Part shown: piece by piece, positions 10,084 to 20,268 of the stretch | Layout of the letters: each line of letters starts with the position of its first letter | Position numbering within the stretch: the stretch's first letter is position 1 | Assembly: GCA_023249195.1 (NCBI GenBank) | Contig: JAHFDB010000007.1 | Location: forward strand, 1-42,012 | DNA: 42,012 nucleotides | Direction of reading: 5' to 3' | Source: a bacterium | Lineage (GTDB): Bacteria; Margulisbacteria; Marinamargulisbacteria; SXXA01; JAHFDB01 | The notes under the pieces: generated by a model | What the model was told of the DNA's origin: nothing | Database searches by the model: none | What the model saw: only the letters and a program-made list of their open reading frames with translations | Made by a program: the position numbers and the translations under genes

Positions 10084-10860
10084 TTAATATAAACTCAAAG
10101 ACAAAATATAATTTAATACAAATACCGTAATCAAAGACACCACCACGGCCTTGGTTGTCATTTCTCCCACACCCTTAGCCCCACCCGTTGCACGAAGCCC
10201 CATATAAGAGCTAATAAGGCCTATCGCAAAGCCAAACAACAGTGCTTTAATCAATCCCCCTGTAATATCGCCAACCTTGAGCATAGAATCGGCAGATCCA
10301 AAGTAGGAATAGGGATTTACATTATGTCCTACTGCGACTAAAAAGCCACTTAAATAACCTACAATATCCGCCAAACCCACCAATAAAGGCAGCATGAGCG
10401 TGCATGCTAACAGCCGAGGTAAGACCAAAAATTCAGCGGGCTCTTGCGACAGTGACTCGAGTGCTTCAACCTGCTCGGTTACCTTCATGGTGCCTAGCTC
10501 GGCCGAAATGGCGGCACCCACACGTCCCGCTACCACAACCGCTGTCAACAAAGGACCTAATTCGCGCCAAACAGCCAACCCTACAACGCCACCAATAAGC
10601 TCAGCTGCACCAAATTTTAAAAATTCTTTCACCACTTGAAGCGTAAAGGCCATACCCACAAAAGATGCCGTTACCAAGGTAATCGGAAGTGAGTGCACCC
10701 CTAAACGCAACATCTGATCGAGGGTGCGTTTGAGCACACGTTTGCCGGAGAAAAGACCCGACAAAGTCTGCCCCATAAGAAGCGTCACATTCCCAAATTC
10801 TTCAAAAAAAACAAGGATTTTTTGGCCTAGAAAAGTAAACACTGTAAGAACATTAAACAA
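10084..10860 (-). CDS. mlaE: MlaE-family ABC transporter permease
   Basis: LVTASFVGMAFTLQVVKEF, RELGPLLTAVVVAGRVGAAISAELGTMKVTEQVEALE and SYMGLRATGGAKGVG(E)MTTKAVV are MlaE hallmarks. Confidence 0.9.
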   Translation of the reverse strand: MFNVLTVFTFLGQKILVFFEEFGNVTLLMGQTLSGLFSGKRVLKRTLDQMLRLGVHSLPITLVTASFVGMAFTLQVVKEFLKFGAAELIGGVVGLAVWRELGPLLTAVVVAGRVGAAISAELGTMKVTEQVEALESLSQEPAEFLVLPRLLACTLMLPLLVGLADIVGYLSGFLVAVGHNVNPYSYFGSADSMLKVGDITGGLIKALLFGFAIGLISSYMGLRATGGAKGVGEMTTKAVVVSLITVFVLNYILSLSLY

Positions 10861-10906
10861 TAGTCTCGTGAAATTTTCTATACCGTGTGTTTTTTGGAAG
10901 GAAAAT

Positions 10907-11035
10907 TTATTGAGGGGGCTTCCTGCGACCTTGTTGCGTACTGAGCCACATGCTGTACTTCACAATCAAAAACAACACAATCAAAATAACAACGGGAATC
11001 AACACCAGGGGTGACTTTTCAAAAATATCAGACAT
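10907..11035 (-). CDS. Small single-TM protein, 42 aa (MSDIFEKSPLVLIPVVILIVLFLIVKYSMWLSTQQGRRKPPQ)
   Basis: Not in the supplied ORF track. The ATG overlaps the topB TGA (TGATG). Hydrophobic core followed by a basic tail. Confidence 0.5.
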   Translation of the reverse strand: MSDIFEKSPLVLIPVVILIVLFLIVKYSMWLSTQQGRRKPPQ

Positions 11036-13416
11036 CAACCTTGCCTTAATTCAACTCGGCCATTCTGGAGAATAAGCTTCGCCTCAAAGGCCGAGCCGTC
11101 TCGCTTTTTAAACCCAGTCTGAAGATCCGTCTCGCCTTTTTTGAGGAGCATTTTAGCCAAAGCCTTGGTCATTTTTTTGCCCGCAATTTCTTTCCAAATG
11201 GTAAACCCACACCCTGTCTCTTTCCAATTTCGGCATCCCCAGGCCATTTTACGCTCGATCACCTCGCCTTCGCATACGGGACACTTGCCTACCGATTCAA
11301 ACTCATCCGGGTCAAACTCAAATACCACTTTGCCATCCTGGGCCAAGGCCAAAGCAGCTACAAATGGTTTGCCCTCTTTGTTTTTAAATCCTTTTAAGGT
11401 TTTTGTTTTACGAGTTTTGAGCAATTCTTTGGCCTGTGTCTCGCTTATTTCTTTGCCCGCAATGGTTTTCCAAATTTTAAACGTGCACCCCGTCACACGC
11501 CATTGCATACAACTAAACGCCATCTTGGTTTCAGCAACGACTCCCTGACATAAAGGGCACTGACCAATAGGGTTTTTAATAGGGCCTACAGACTCAATTG
11601 TACATGCCTTCACCTGCTCAATAATCTCGTGAGTAAATGCCTTGATTTCTTGCATATACTGATCTCGAGAATAGTCGCCTTTAACCATATCAAATAGTTT
11701 TTTCTCCCAATTACCTGTCAATTCAGGAGAAAGCAGCGATTTATCTTGAATATACGAAATCAATTGAATGCCCTTAGGTGTAGGAATAAGCTTGTTTTTT
11801 TCTCTTTCGATGTATTTAACATCAATTAAACGTTCGATAATTTGGGCCCGAGTCGCAGGGGTCCCTAATCCGCAATGTTTCATGGCCTGTCGCAACTCTT
11901 CATCCTCAATATTTTTACCTGCGGTTTCCATCGAGCCTAACAACGTTGCTTCCGTATAGAGTGCCGGGGCCTTTGTCTTTTTTTCGATCATATCCGTCTG
12001 TTTTTGAGTCACTAAATCGCCTTTGATGACACTAGGCAACAAGGGAATGTCGTCTTTATCTGACTTATCATCAGCGTACAGCATCCGCCACCCGACCTGT
12101 TTGATGACGCTGCCAAAAGACCGAAAACAATGCTTCCCAAAAACCGTGATGATCTCAGTTTGATCTTTCACACAATCATGAAAAAAAGCAGCTAAAAACC
12201 GCCGAATAACCCACTCATACAGCTGCCTTTCTTGGGGTGAAAGTTGAGACATGTCTGGCTTTTTATCTGTAGGGATAATCGCATGATGGTCTGTCACTTT
12301 AGCATCGTCAAAAATGCGAGACGGCATGGGAAGCTCTTTCGATTGAAGTACCTTAATTGCCTCAGAAAAAGCCTCAAGATGGGTTAGATTTTCTATAAGA
12401 CTTTTTATTTTGGGCTTCAAATCGACTGATAAATACCGCGAAGAGGTTCTGGGATACGTCAAAATTTTATGTCGTTCGTACAAAGCCTGCATGATAGAAA
12501 GTGTCTCTTCCGCAGAAAATTTAAACAAGCGATTGGCCTCTTTTTGAATCTCTGTAAGATCATATAGCAAGGGCGGTTTTTCATTCACTGTTTTTTCAGT
12601 CAATGCATAAATCGTACCTGAAGGTGTCGCCTTTAGCTCGGTTAAAATTTTTGCAGCCTCGTCTTTTTTTACAATACGAGACTCGCCATTGTCTAACTGC
12701 CACAGCCCCGAATATTCGCCATTGGCATGTCTCATTTGAGACTCAATTTCATAATAGGTTTCCGGAATAAATGCGCTAAAGGCTTGATATCGATCTACAA
12801 TCATTTTAAGGACAGGGGTTTGAACTCGGCCGACACTCATCACACCTTGTCCCCGGCTAAACCGGGTCGTATAGGCTCGGGTTGCATTAATTCCCACAAT
12901 CCAATCAGCCTCTGATCGTGACATTGCAGAATGATACAAAGACACATACTCGCTTCCCTCTTTTAGAGAAGCAAAGCCTTCTTTAATGGCCTGATCTGTC
13001 TGGGAGGAAATCCACAAACGCTTAATCGGCTTTTGACTGCCTGACAAGGTATAGATATGCCGAAAAATAAGTTCCCCTTCTCGTCCTGCGTCTGTGGCGC
13101 AAATGACTTCTTCAACCGAGGCCGAACATAAATGTCCCCGAATCACTTCATATTGTTTCTTCACCCGAGGCTCCGGCTGAACCTCAATCAAAAACTCTTC
13201 CGGAATCACTGGCAAATACTCCAATGACCATTTTTCATACAAGGGATCATAAGCCGGAGGATCCGCCAAGCGTACCAAATGTCCAAATGCCCAGGTAACA
13301 ACATATCCATTTCCCTCAAAATAGCCGTCCTTTTGAGTGGTGACCTTTAATACTTTCGCAATATCTTTCGCCACACTGGGCTTTTCTGTAATGATCAATT
13401 TTGTCACTGTTTCCAC
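11035..13416 (-). CDS. topB: DNA topoisomerase III
   Basis: LIITEKPSVAKDIAKVL, CATDAGREGELIFRHIY (Toprim), YPRTSSRYLS active-site Tyr, two tandem C-terminal Cys-rich topoisomerase repeats. GTG start. Confidence 0.93.
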   Translation of the reverse strand: METVTKLIITEKPSVAKDIAKVLKVTTQKDGYFEGNGYVVTWAFGHLVRLADPPAYDPLYEKWSLEYLPVIPEEFLIEVQPEPRVKKQYEVIRGHLCSASVEEVICATDAGREGELIFRHIYTLSGSQKPIKRLWISSQTDQAIKEGFASLKEGSEYVSLYHSAMSRSEADWIVGINATRAYTTRFSRGQGVMSVGRVQTPVLKMIVDRYQAFSAFIPETYYEIESQMRHANGEYSGLWQLDNGESRIVKKDEAAKILTELKATPSGTIYALTEKTVNEKPPLLYDLTEIQKEANRLFKFSAEETLSIMQALYERHKILTYPRTSSRYLSVDLKPKIKSLIENLTHLEAFSEAIKVLQSKELPMPSRIFDDAKVTDHHAIIPTDKKPDMSQLSPQERQLYEWVIRRFLAAFFHDCVKDQTEIITVFGKHCFRSFGSVIKQVGWRMLYADDKSDKDDIPLLPSVIKGDLVTQKQTDMIEKKTKAPALYTEATLLGSMETAGKNIEDEELRQAMKHCGLGTPATRAQIIERLIDVKYIEREKNKLIPTPKGIQLISYIQDKSLLSPELTGNWEKKLFDMVKGDYSRDQYMQEIKAFTHEIIEQVKACTIESVGPIKNPIGQCPLCQGVVAETKMAFSCMQWRVTGCTFKIWKTIAGKEISETQAKELLKTRKTKTLKGFKNKEGKPFVAALALAQDGKVVFEFDPDEFESVGKCPVCEGEVIERKMAWGCRNWKETGCGFTIWKEIAGKKMTKALAKMLLKKGETDLQTGFKKRDGSAFEAKLILQNGRVELRQG

Positions 13417-14036
13417 GCCTCTCGCAATCGCATTTTGACCTGGTCTTGAGTTAAAGGAATATTCGTAACAAAACGCAAGTGATCCCTATTTTGTCGATAT
13501 TCAGGCTGTTTAGACGGCCTTTTCAAATATCTGGCTATACGCTCTAAATCAAAGCGATATAACACCGTCCCATGAAATAACATGGCCTTATATTTTCGTC
13601 TTTGGGCATTCCCAGAAAACTTTAAACCCTTCCAAGTCAGATCGCTAATTCCTTGAACATCCACATCCTCTAATAGCTCAGAAAAGGCCTGTTTGTGTTT
13701 TTCCATAATAAACATCGTGGTAGAAGAAATAGTGGCATAATTGCCCTCTAGAGGGTGTATCCACGCGAAATTAAGACATCCCGGACCTTGCAAAACGGTC
13801 CCTCCACCGCTACACCGTGTGAATACAGGAATATGATCTTGCTGACACGCCGCCACATCCACTTCTGTTTCCACTTTATTCGAGCATCCCAACACCACAA
13901 AATAATCAGAGCTTTCCCAAGTGCGCAACACGGGAACACCCGTTCTCTCACATTCCTCCAACAGCTGTTCATCCAAAGCCAAATTTTCTGCAGGAGTATC
14001 CCCAGTTTTATCCAAATACAAGGCCAGATCCTTCAA
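13404..14036 (-). CDS. Lipoate/octanoyl protein ligase family (BPL/LplA-like)
   Basis: NLALDEQLLEE, VLRTWESSDYFVVLGCSN, FTRCSGGGTVLQGPGCLNFAW, SDLTWKGLKFSGNAQRRKYKAMLFHGTVLY. Confidence 0.85.
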   Translation of the reverse strand: MKDLALYLDKTGDTPAENLALDEQLLEECERTGVPVLRTWESSDYFVVLGCSNKVETEVDVAACQQDHIPVFTRCSGGGTVLQGPGCLNFAWIHPLEGNYATISSTTMFIMEKHKQAFSELLEDVDVQGISDLTWKGLKFSGNAQRRKYKAMLFHGTVLYRFDLERIARYLKRPSKQPEYRQNRDHLRFVTNIPLTQDQVKMRLREAWKQ

Positions 14037-14424
14037 TACGCCGATAAAAACAAGACGGCCTTGCTTCCCCTAAATCGTCCAAGGTATGACAAGCCCCTTT
14101 CCGCCTCGGTTTCACCCGATACAAAAGCGCATTTTGCTCACAATTCACCCACACATCCACAATGTCCAAATAATCCCCGGATGTCGCCCCTTTAATCCAT
14201 AATTCATTGCGAGAGGTACTCCAAAAAGTGGCTATTTTTTCTGTCAGACTATGTACCAACGCTTGGCGATTGGCGTAAGCCACAATCAACACTTCGCCTG
14301 TAACCGCATCTTGAGCCACGACAGGAACCAAAAGCTGCCCACATTCGGCCACTTGCTGCAATTTTGAAAAATCTAAGAGCAGATCCTGCCCGTCTTCGAG
14401 CGCATTATACTTTGGGGATAGCAA
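14008..14424 (-). CDS. hisI: HisI-like phosphoribosyl-AMP cyclohydrolase family protein (divergent metal site)
   Basis: LLVPVVAQDAVTGEVLIVAYANRQAL, ATFWSTSRNELWIKGATSGDYL, NCEQNALLYRV, GACHTLDDLGEARPSCFYRR. Probable TTG start inside ispH. Confidence 0.75.
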   Translation of the reverse strand: MLSPKYNALEDGQDLLLDFSKLQQVAECGQLLVPVVAQDAVTGEVLIVAYANRQALVHSLTEKIATFWSTSRNELWIKGATSGDYLDIVDVWVNCEQNALLYRVKPRRKGACHTLDDLGEARPSCFYRRIEGSGLVFG

Positions 14425-15325
14425 AAGAGATCCCTTTTTCTACACTTTCAGACTCAAAAACAGGGGCATTGGGATCGATCATTTTAATCTTTGCCACCAA
14501 GGCATCCACAATATGCCGAGGCACAGAAGCCCCCGAACTAATACCGACACGTTTTTTACCGTCTAACCAAGCAAACTGTAATTCCTCTGGCATATCGATA
14601 ATATAACTTTCAATACCCTGTCCAAGGGCTGTTTCTTTGAGGCGATTACTATTCGAACTTTGAGGAGACCCACAAATAATCACCACATCACATGTTTGAG
14701 TCAAGGTCATCACCGCATCTTGTCTATTTTGAGTAGCAAAACAAATATCTTCTTTAGGAGGCCCCACGCTATGCGGATATATTTCCTTCAATTTTGCAAT
14801 CAATTTCGCCGTTTCAGTCACAGACAAGGTTGTTTGAGTTAAATACCCCACAGGTCTCGCGCGATCGAGCTTCAAAGCCTCAATATCTTCTTCGGTCTCT
14901 ACCACATGCAATAAGTCAGGCCGAACATAACCAGAAGTACCGATCAATTCCTGATGCCCCCTATGCCCAATTAACACCGTTTGAATTTCTTTTTGTGAAA
15001 AGGTAATCGCCTCACGATGTACCTTCGTCACCAAAGGACACGTCGCATCGATATACACAAGTTCACGCGCCTTAGCTTCTTCATAGACCTGCGGAGAAAT
15101 CCCATGAGCACTAAAAATCACCCGACCGCCCTCAGGAACATCAGAAAGCGCTTCAATAAACACCACCCCTTTTTTTTCAAAGTCAGCAATAACGGATGTG
15201 TTGTGCACAATATGATGCCTCACATACAACGGAGCCCCATATTTTGCCAAAGCCCGATTTACGGCCTCAACAGCACTCGAAACGCCTGCACAAAAACCTT
15301 GGGTATGGGCCAGATGAATTTCCAT
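14405..15325 (-). CDS. ispH: 4-hydroxy-3-methylbut-2-enyl diphosphate reductase
   Basis: GFCAGVSSAVEAVNRAL, HHIVHNTSVI, SAHGISPQV, DATCPLVTKVH, conserved Cys and IspH length. Confidence 0.95.
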   Translation of the reverse strand: MEIHLAHTQGFCAGVSSAVEAVNRALAKYGAPLYVRHHIVHNTSVIADFEKKGVVFIEALSDVPEGGRVIFSAHGISPQVYEEAKARELVYIDATCPLVTKVHREAITFSQKEIQTVLIGHRGHQELIGTSGYVRPDLLHVVETEEDIEALKLDRARPVGYLTQTTLSVTETAKLIAKLKEIYPHSVGPPKEDICFATQNRQDAVMTLTQTCDVVIICGSPQSSNSNRLKETALGQGIESYIIDMPEELQFAWLDGKKRVGISSGASVPRHIVDALVAKIKMIDPNAPVFESESVEKGISFAIPKV

Positions 15326-15381
15326 AAGCGAGCATTATATCGGAGATTAATGGGGCGAGCTAGTACCAGGTACCCAAAAAA

Positions 15382-17382
15382 TCAAAGTGAATGACGCCTC
15401 CTATCGTCTTTTTTAATCACTAAAGAAGATGAAAAAAGGTCTAAATATCTTTGCAGCTTACTCTTGTCCGAATCATTGCCTCTATCCATACAAATATCCA
15501 CAATATAATTCACATCATTTGTCTTAATATTTCCATGATGAACCACCTTTGAAATTTCTAATCCATCCGACTTCAAATACACTTCGGAATTAAAGGGAGG
15601 TTGTTCTGTAATCAGTTTTGACCAAAAGTTTGAATAAATCTCTGGAATACCAAGAACAGGCTTTTTATACTGATAAAAATAAACACCCATTGGTGTATTT
15701 TCAGTTTCTCTAACAGAGAAATATCCTATATTGAGGCTAACACCCTTTTCACTTTCAAAGAAAGAATAGCCAAATGAAACTTCTGTATTCTCCGAAATTT
15801 TGACTATTTTAGGATCTACTTCGCAAGAGAAACCAGATGTATCCACAATCAGCTTTCTGTCTTTAATATCCATTTTTAAAGAATCCATAAACCCTGGAGC
15901 CCATTTTTTTTCGGACAAAAATAACTTCCATTGACTCACCGTTCCTTCATAGTCTTGAATCAGGAGATTTGTGTTCTTTTTTAGATTTTGTCTTAAATAC
16001 CAATCCAATACTCCCACTCGAGAAAAAAAACTCATTATTCCAGATGGCGTGGGTAAGGAGACAACATTAACCAGCTCATTTGTAGGCGGGATGGTCCATT
16101 CCCAAAACAGCCAACGACGTCCATAGTGATCTTCAAACCACTCTGAAGATTGAGCCTCTCCTAAGGACGTAATCTTTATTTTTTGGTTCCCAATGTCCCG
16201 TGTAAAGTCCAGGCCTTTCAACATCAAATCCATAAATTTCTTGGAATGATTAAGCACATCAGAAAGTCGCATATCATCTGGAAGCCTCAAATAAACAACT
16301 GCAACAGAGTTCTGAAGAATTGAATATCGAAGAACCCCATTCTTATCTAGAAGAACTTTTCTATATGCAGAATCCTCATTCTCCTTCGATGGATAATAAC
16401 GCCAATAATGATTTTCATCTTCCATAATCAATTTAGGCAACATTGCATTAAAAAAGGAAGTTTGGACAACAAGGTTTGGAGTAACACCTCTTGGAAAAAA
16501 GTTGTGGGTAGAAACTTTAACCATAGTATCCAAAGTTTGAGCACAGAAAGATTCCCATTTTTGTGGCAAAGTCTTAAACAATAACTCTGGACTCTGCGGT
16601 AAATCAAAGGTGTCTAAATATCGTTTTGTTACCGTTTCCGACCATCCAAAAAGTGAAAACGAAGAAATGCCATAAACAATACCTTGTTTTCCTGAGTCAG
16701 AAAGGATCTCTTGAATGGGTAATGCATAATTTAGATTTTCATTTTCTGATTTTCGAAGAACAACACCCAAAATTTTTCCATCAGAATCCAATAAGGGGCC
16801 GCCACTGTTTCCTGGTGATGCTGCAGCAGAGAATCGAAGCCATTTCCATTTTCCATCCAATTCTTCAAAGGTCATAGATGTCAAAAGCCCTTCTCGAAGA
16901 ACAATCCCCTCACCCAAAGCATTGCCTACTGCGAGTATAGATTTGTTAAGTTGAGGAGAGACATCGAATTTAAACGGACATCTAAACACTCCCTTCTCAA
17001 CACCAAAAACCACATAATCCTTGTCTGAAGCATACTTTAATATTCTAGTCACTTTGAACACACGTTGGGCATAGTCACGCACAAAAAAATTAGGGGTAAG
17101 TACACGAGCGCTTAAATTCATAGCATGAGCCGCAGTGACAAAAATATTGTCTTTAAGCAGAAATGCAGTCCCAATAGATTCATATTTATCCTTTCGCTGT
17201 GCAAAAGGAATCAATTCTAAGGGAAGTTTCTTCTCATACAGAACAGAATCACTTTCTAACTTTGGAACAACAACCTCAAAACACCCTTGATGAACCAAAG
17301 CCGCCACTTTTTCAGAAGACATACTGCCCCATGTTAAACAACTACTGGTAAGCAACAAAAAAATAAAAACTAGTTTTTTCAT
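15382..17382 (-). CDS. Secreted trypsin-like serine protease (666 aa) with large uncharacterised C-terminal region
   Basis: Signal peptide MKKLVFIFLLLTSSCLTWG; triad motifs VTAAHAM, DYVVF, SAAASPGNSGGPLLDSDGKILGVV. Confidence 0.75.
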   Translation of the reverse strand: MKKLVFIFLLLTSSCLTWGSMSSEKVAALVHQGCFEVVVPKLESDSVLYEKKLPLELIPFAQRKDKYESIGTAFLLKDNIFVTAAHAMNLSARVLTPNFFVRDYAQRVFKVTRILKYASDKDYVVFGVEKGVFRCPFKFDVSPQLNKSILAVGNALGEGIVLREGLLTSMTFEELDGKWKWLRFSAAASPGNSGGPLLDSDGKILGVVLRKSENENLNYALPIQEILSDSGKQGIVYGISSFSLFGWSETVTKRYLDTFDLPQSPELLFKTLPQKWESFCAQTLDTMVKVSTHNFFPRGVTPNLVVQTSFFNAMLPKLIMEDENHYWRYYPSKENEDSAYRKVLLDKNGVLRYSILQNSVAVVYLRLPDDMRLSDVLNHSKKFMDLMLKGLDFTRDIGNQKIKITSLGEAQSSEWFEDHYGRRWLFWEWTIPPTNELVNVVSLPTPSGIMSFFSRVGVLDWYLRQNLKKNTNLLIQDYEGTVSQWKLFLSEKKWAPGFMDSLKMDIKDRKLIVDTSGFSCEVDPKIVKISENTEVSFGYSFFESEKGVSLNIGYFSVRETENTPMGVYFYQYKKPVLGIPEIYSNFWSKLITEQPPFNSEVYLKSDGLEISKVVHHGNIKTNDVNYIVDICMDRGNDSDKSKLQRYLDLFSSSLVIKKDDRRRHSL

Positions 17383-17394
17383 TTCAAAACCCCC

Positions 17395-18300
17395 CTATTT
17401 AATATAGCCAAGTCTTTTTTGAGCTATTCCGTATTCTATAAATCCATTCACCTTAGTAGCAAGTGTAGCTTGGTAGTATTGAGTCGCCAATTTCTTATCT
17501 CCTATCGCTCGATAAAATTCACCCAAGTAACACATAGTCTCACACAACATCCCTCGTAAATCTTTATCCTTTTGATTTTGAAAAAACGCAATCAAATCCT
17601 CTTCCTTGCTTTGACCCATCAGAAATTTCACCAAAGGCCCCGGCCAACCTTCTAGATCAAGATTTGCTTGTAACAAGCTATCCAGATTCACAGGGTTAAC
17701 TCTATTTAGATAAAGTTGTGATAAAATAATATAAATTGCAGCATAATTTGCGTCCTCTGATTTAGGGGACTCCATAATAATCTTTTTAGAATAAGATAAA
17801 ACATTCTCATAGTCTTCCTGTCTTGCATAATTGATAACAAGTGGAGGGAGCATACGTTCTGTGGCAGTAGGAACTTGCAAAAGCAACTCATGTAAAATTT
17901 TCTGCCCTTTGCGATACTCCCCTAATGCAGTGTACTCAATGCCAATATCTCTTTTAATCTTCGGCAAAGGATTTAAATCAAAGGATTTTTGATAATGATT
18001 GAGTGAAGACGGGTGGTCACCTTCATCTGAGTAATAATGTGCAAGTCGGCTCTCCGCCTTTGCAAGTAATTTTATTATTTCTGATCGTTGTTCAGTATCA
18101 ATAGATAGCTTGTTTTTTTTCTCCAATGTCAAAATTAAGCCTAGCTCTTCCTCAATATTTGAACGACACTCTTCTCGCATATAAACTTGACTATACGTGT
18201 GCTTCAAGGAAAACTGATAGAGTTTAGCTGAACTCAATGAAACTGACAAAACAGATCTGGAAAATATTCCTAAAAAAATAAAAATAATAATTTTTCGCAT
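17395..18300 (-). CDS. Secreted TPR-repeat protein
   Basis: Signal peptide; SRLAHYYSDEGDHPSSLNHYQKSFDLNP and AIGDKKLATQYYQATL TPR-like helical repeats. Confidence 0.6.
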   Translation of the reverse strand: MRKIIIFIFLGIFSRSVLSVSLSSAKLYQFSLKHTYSQVYMREECRSNIEEELGLILTLEKKNKLSIDTEQRSEIIKLLAKAESRLAHYYSDEGDHPSSLNHYQKSFDLNPLPKIKRDIGIEYTALGEYRKGQKILHELLLQVPTATERMLPPLVINYARQEDYENVLSYSKKIIMESPKSEDANYAAIYIILSQLYLNRVNPVNLDSLLQANLDLEGWPGPLVKFLMGQSKEEDLIAFFQNQKDKDLRGMLCETMCYLGEFYRAIGDKKLATQYYQATLATKVNGFIEYGIAQKRLGYIK

Positions 18301-18440
18301 AAGTCTCCGGCTATGTCCTTATTCGCTAAGAAGCGTATAAGCTTCAGTCTTTTTTACAATCTCGTCAAGAGAAAAATTAATTTTAAAAACAAAACAGACA
18401 GAACATTCAAACTGCGCACAAAGCCACCCTCTCTCTCAAA

Positions 18441-20267
18441 TCAATGAAAAAACTGATTGAAAAGCTGTTTCTTTACTGAGTTAACCTGATCATTCGCTTG
18501 ATTTTCGAGTTGTTTTTTCATCGTATCGACCGAGGCCTTAAGTGTGTCTAGCTGCTGTGTTTGTTGGGTAATCCAAGCTTGAGTTTGGGTTTGATAGCCT
18601 TTTAACAGCCCTTCGGCTTCGGCTCTTTTTTGCGAGACTGCGGCATCAATTTGTTTTTGAACTTCGACTTGAGCTTGGGCTATTTTTTGCTGATACGCAT
18701 GGTCAAGCGCGGCTGAAATTTGAGTATCGATATTCGATTGAATCTGGGTATTCAGGCTTCGATAGGGCCCTGTAAGATCAAGCGACACGGACAACGTATG
18801 AACAGACTTCAGAACATCCGACAACACCGAATTCATCGACCATTCCTGAGTCGAGATGCCTTCGGAACTCATTTGAAGCGGAGAAAGTTCAAATTGGGTA
18901 TGACTTTTCAAGATATTCCCCACTAAAGTAGTGCGACTTGTAAATGAAAGTTCACCATGGGTCAATGAAATTTTTTGAGTTTGATTGTTCAGCAAAAGAC
19001 GTGGTTTTAAGGGCATGTGTATAACAGAAATAAGCAGGGTATTTTGCTTCACATCTCCGGCAGGATATTGCTCGAATTGAAATTGAAAAGAGGCTTCACT
19101 ATTCAATAAATGTGTTCCTGAAAGGCGGGCAAGTAAAGGCCGTTGAATGTCTAGGGGTGCTGAACAAATATCTTGAATCCGGCCTTCAATTCTTTCACCT
19201 TGATGGCCTTTCCCACTCACCACAATTTGCTTAATCCAAAATTTGGGTAAGTGATGTGTTTTCTGAAAGGCAATATCCTCGCCAGGGTCTCTTGAAAAAT
19301 GAAAATGAGGAGAAGGCATGGATACTTTTTCCTTGTAATAGAGGGCTAGTTTCACTTTATCCATGAGCGGCAATAAGCGCTTTTGAATCGGTTCCATCAA
19401 GTAGGCTGAGCCAAAGTTAAAATGTGGTTTTTTTAAGGTGAAACTTTTGAGAGTCGTTTGAACATCGGATTGAGCGGCCTTTTGAATACCTGAAACCTGA
19501 GACGTGAGACGTGCAGAATCTTTCTGAAAATCTTGTTGGATATGAGAAACACGGTCTGACAAGGCTTGTGTTTTTTGAAGCATGGTTTGGGTTTGAGTGA
19601 CTAACGTTTGAACTTTACTCAAATCTCGTGGAAAAACGAAGGGCTCAGAGGTCGCTTTCTGCATCTCTTTAAAAGAAGCGCCTAAGGACTGCACCTCTTT
19701 ATCCAAAACATTTCCCTTCAAAAGGCTATTCCACTTCTCTTGAGTGGTTTTAAGGTCTTGAATCGCGGCTGAATAGGCTTTGACAGCCTCTAAATTTTCA
19801 AGCTTTGGGGCTTTAATATCCGGCAAAACCGTAGAAAGCACAGATGTCTGATCCAAAATTTTGGCCTCTAATTCTTCGGTAAGTTTGCTTTTGGGGGTAG
19901 GGGGAATAGGATGAGACAAAGCACCAGAAATACGTCGAGGCGTGTTGAGAGAAATGCCCTGTACATCCAGCGTATCGATCACATATTTTTTCTCAAGCAA
20001 AGCCCTCGTATTTAGAACAAAATTGACGGAATCAATCTGAACCCTATTTCGAAACGGTTCCTTTGGATTAGCCACCTGAATATCTAAAATATGGAGAGAA
20101 AGCGGAAAAAGGCCAACCCCAACATGCCCAATATTGACTTGAGCTTCATTGCCATAGCTTCCGCCCTTTTCGAGGCTCCATTTAATCCACCACGAAGAGG
20201 TTGCCCCTGCTAAGACAAGCAGACCCAAAACAACCAAAAACGGCCCTGCATACTTCCAGCGCAACAT
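18441..20267 (-). CDS. TIGR03545-like membrane-anchored coiled-coil protein (AsmA-like N-terminus)
   Basis: N-terminal TM anchor, VGVGLFPLSLHILDIQVANPKEPFRNRVQIDSVNF, long coiled coils; directly adjacent to a TIGR03546-like gene, the usual partner. Confidence 0.65.
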   Translation of the reverse strand: MLRWKYAGPFLVVLGLLVLAGATSSWWIKWSLEKGGSYGNEAQVNIGHVGVGLFPLSLHILDIQVANPKEPFRNRVQIDSVNFVLNTRALLEKKYVIDTLDVQGISLNTPRRISGALSHPIPPTPKSKLTEELEAKILDQTSVLSTVLPDIKAPKLENLEAVKAYSAAIQDLKTTQEKWNSLLKGNVLDKEVQSLGASFKEMQKATSEPFVFPRDLSKVQTLVTQTQTMLQKTQALSDRVSHIQQDFQKDSARLTSQVSGIQKAAQSDVQTTLKSFTLKKPHFNFGSAYLMEPIQKRLLPLMDKVKLALYYKEKVSMPSPHFHFSRDPGEDIAFQKTHHLPKFWIKQIVVSGKGHQGERIEGRIQDICSAPLDIQRPLLARLSGTHLLNSEASFQFQFEQYPAGDVKQNTLLISVIHMPLKPRLLLNNQTQKISLTHGELSFTSRTTLVGNILKSHTQFELSPLQMSSEGISTQEWSMNSVLSDVLKSVHTLSVSLDLTGPYRSLNTQIQSNIDTQISAALDHAYQQKIAQAQVEVQKQIDAAVSQKRAEAEGLLKGYQTQTQAWITQQTQQLDTLKASVDTMKKQLENQANDQVNSVKKQLFNQFFH

Positions 20268-20268
20268 A

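Noticed and set aside
11141-11548. 135-aa plus-strand ORF opposite the topB C-terminal repeats
   Set aside because: Antisense shadow of the tandem Cys-rich topoisomerase repeats.
13755-14195. 146-aa plus-strand ORF opposite the lipoate ligase and hisI-like genes
   Set aside because: Antisense to two supported overlapping genes; no recognisable motifs.
18325-18352. GAAGC-gtataa-GCTTC hairpin near a T run in the gap upstream of the TPR gene
   Set aside because: Stem only 5 bp and T run not immediately adjacent; too weak to call a terminator.
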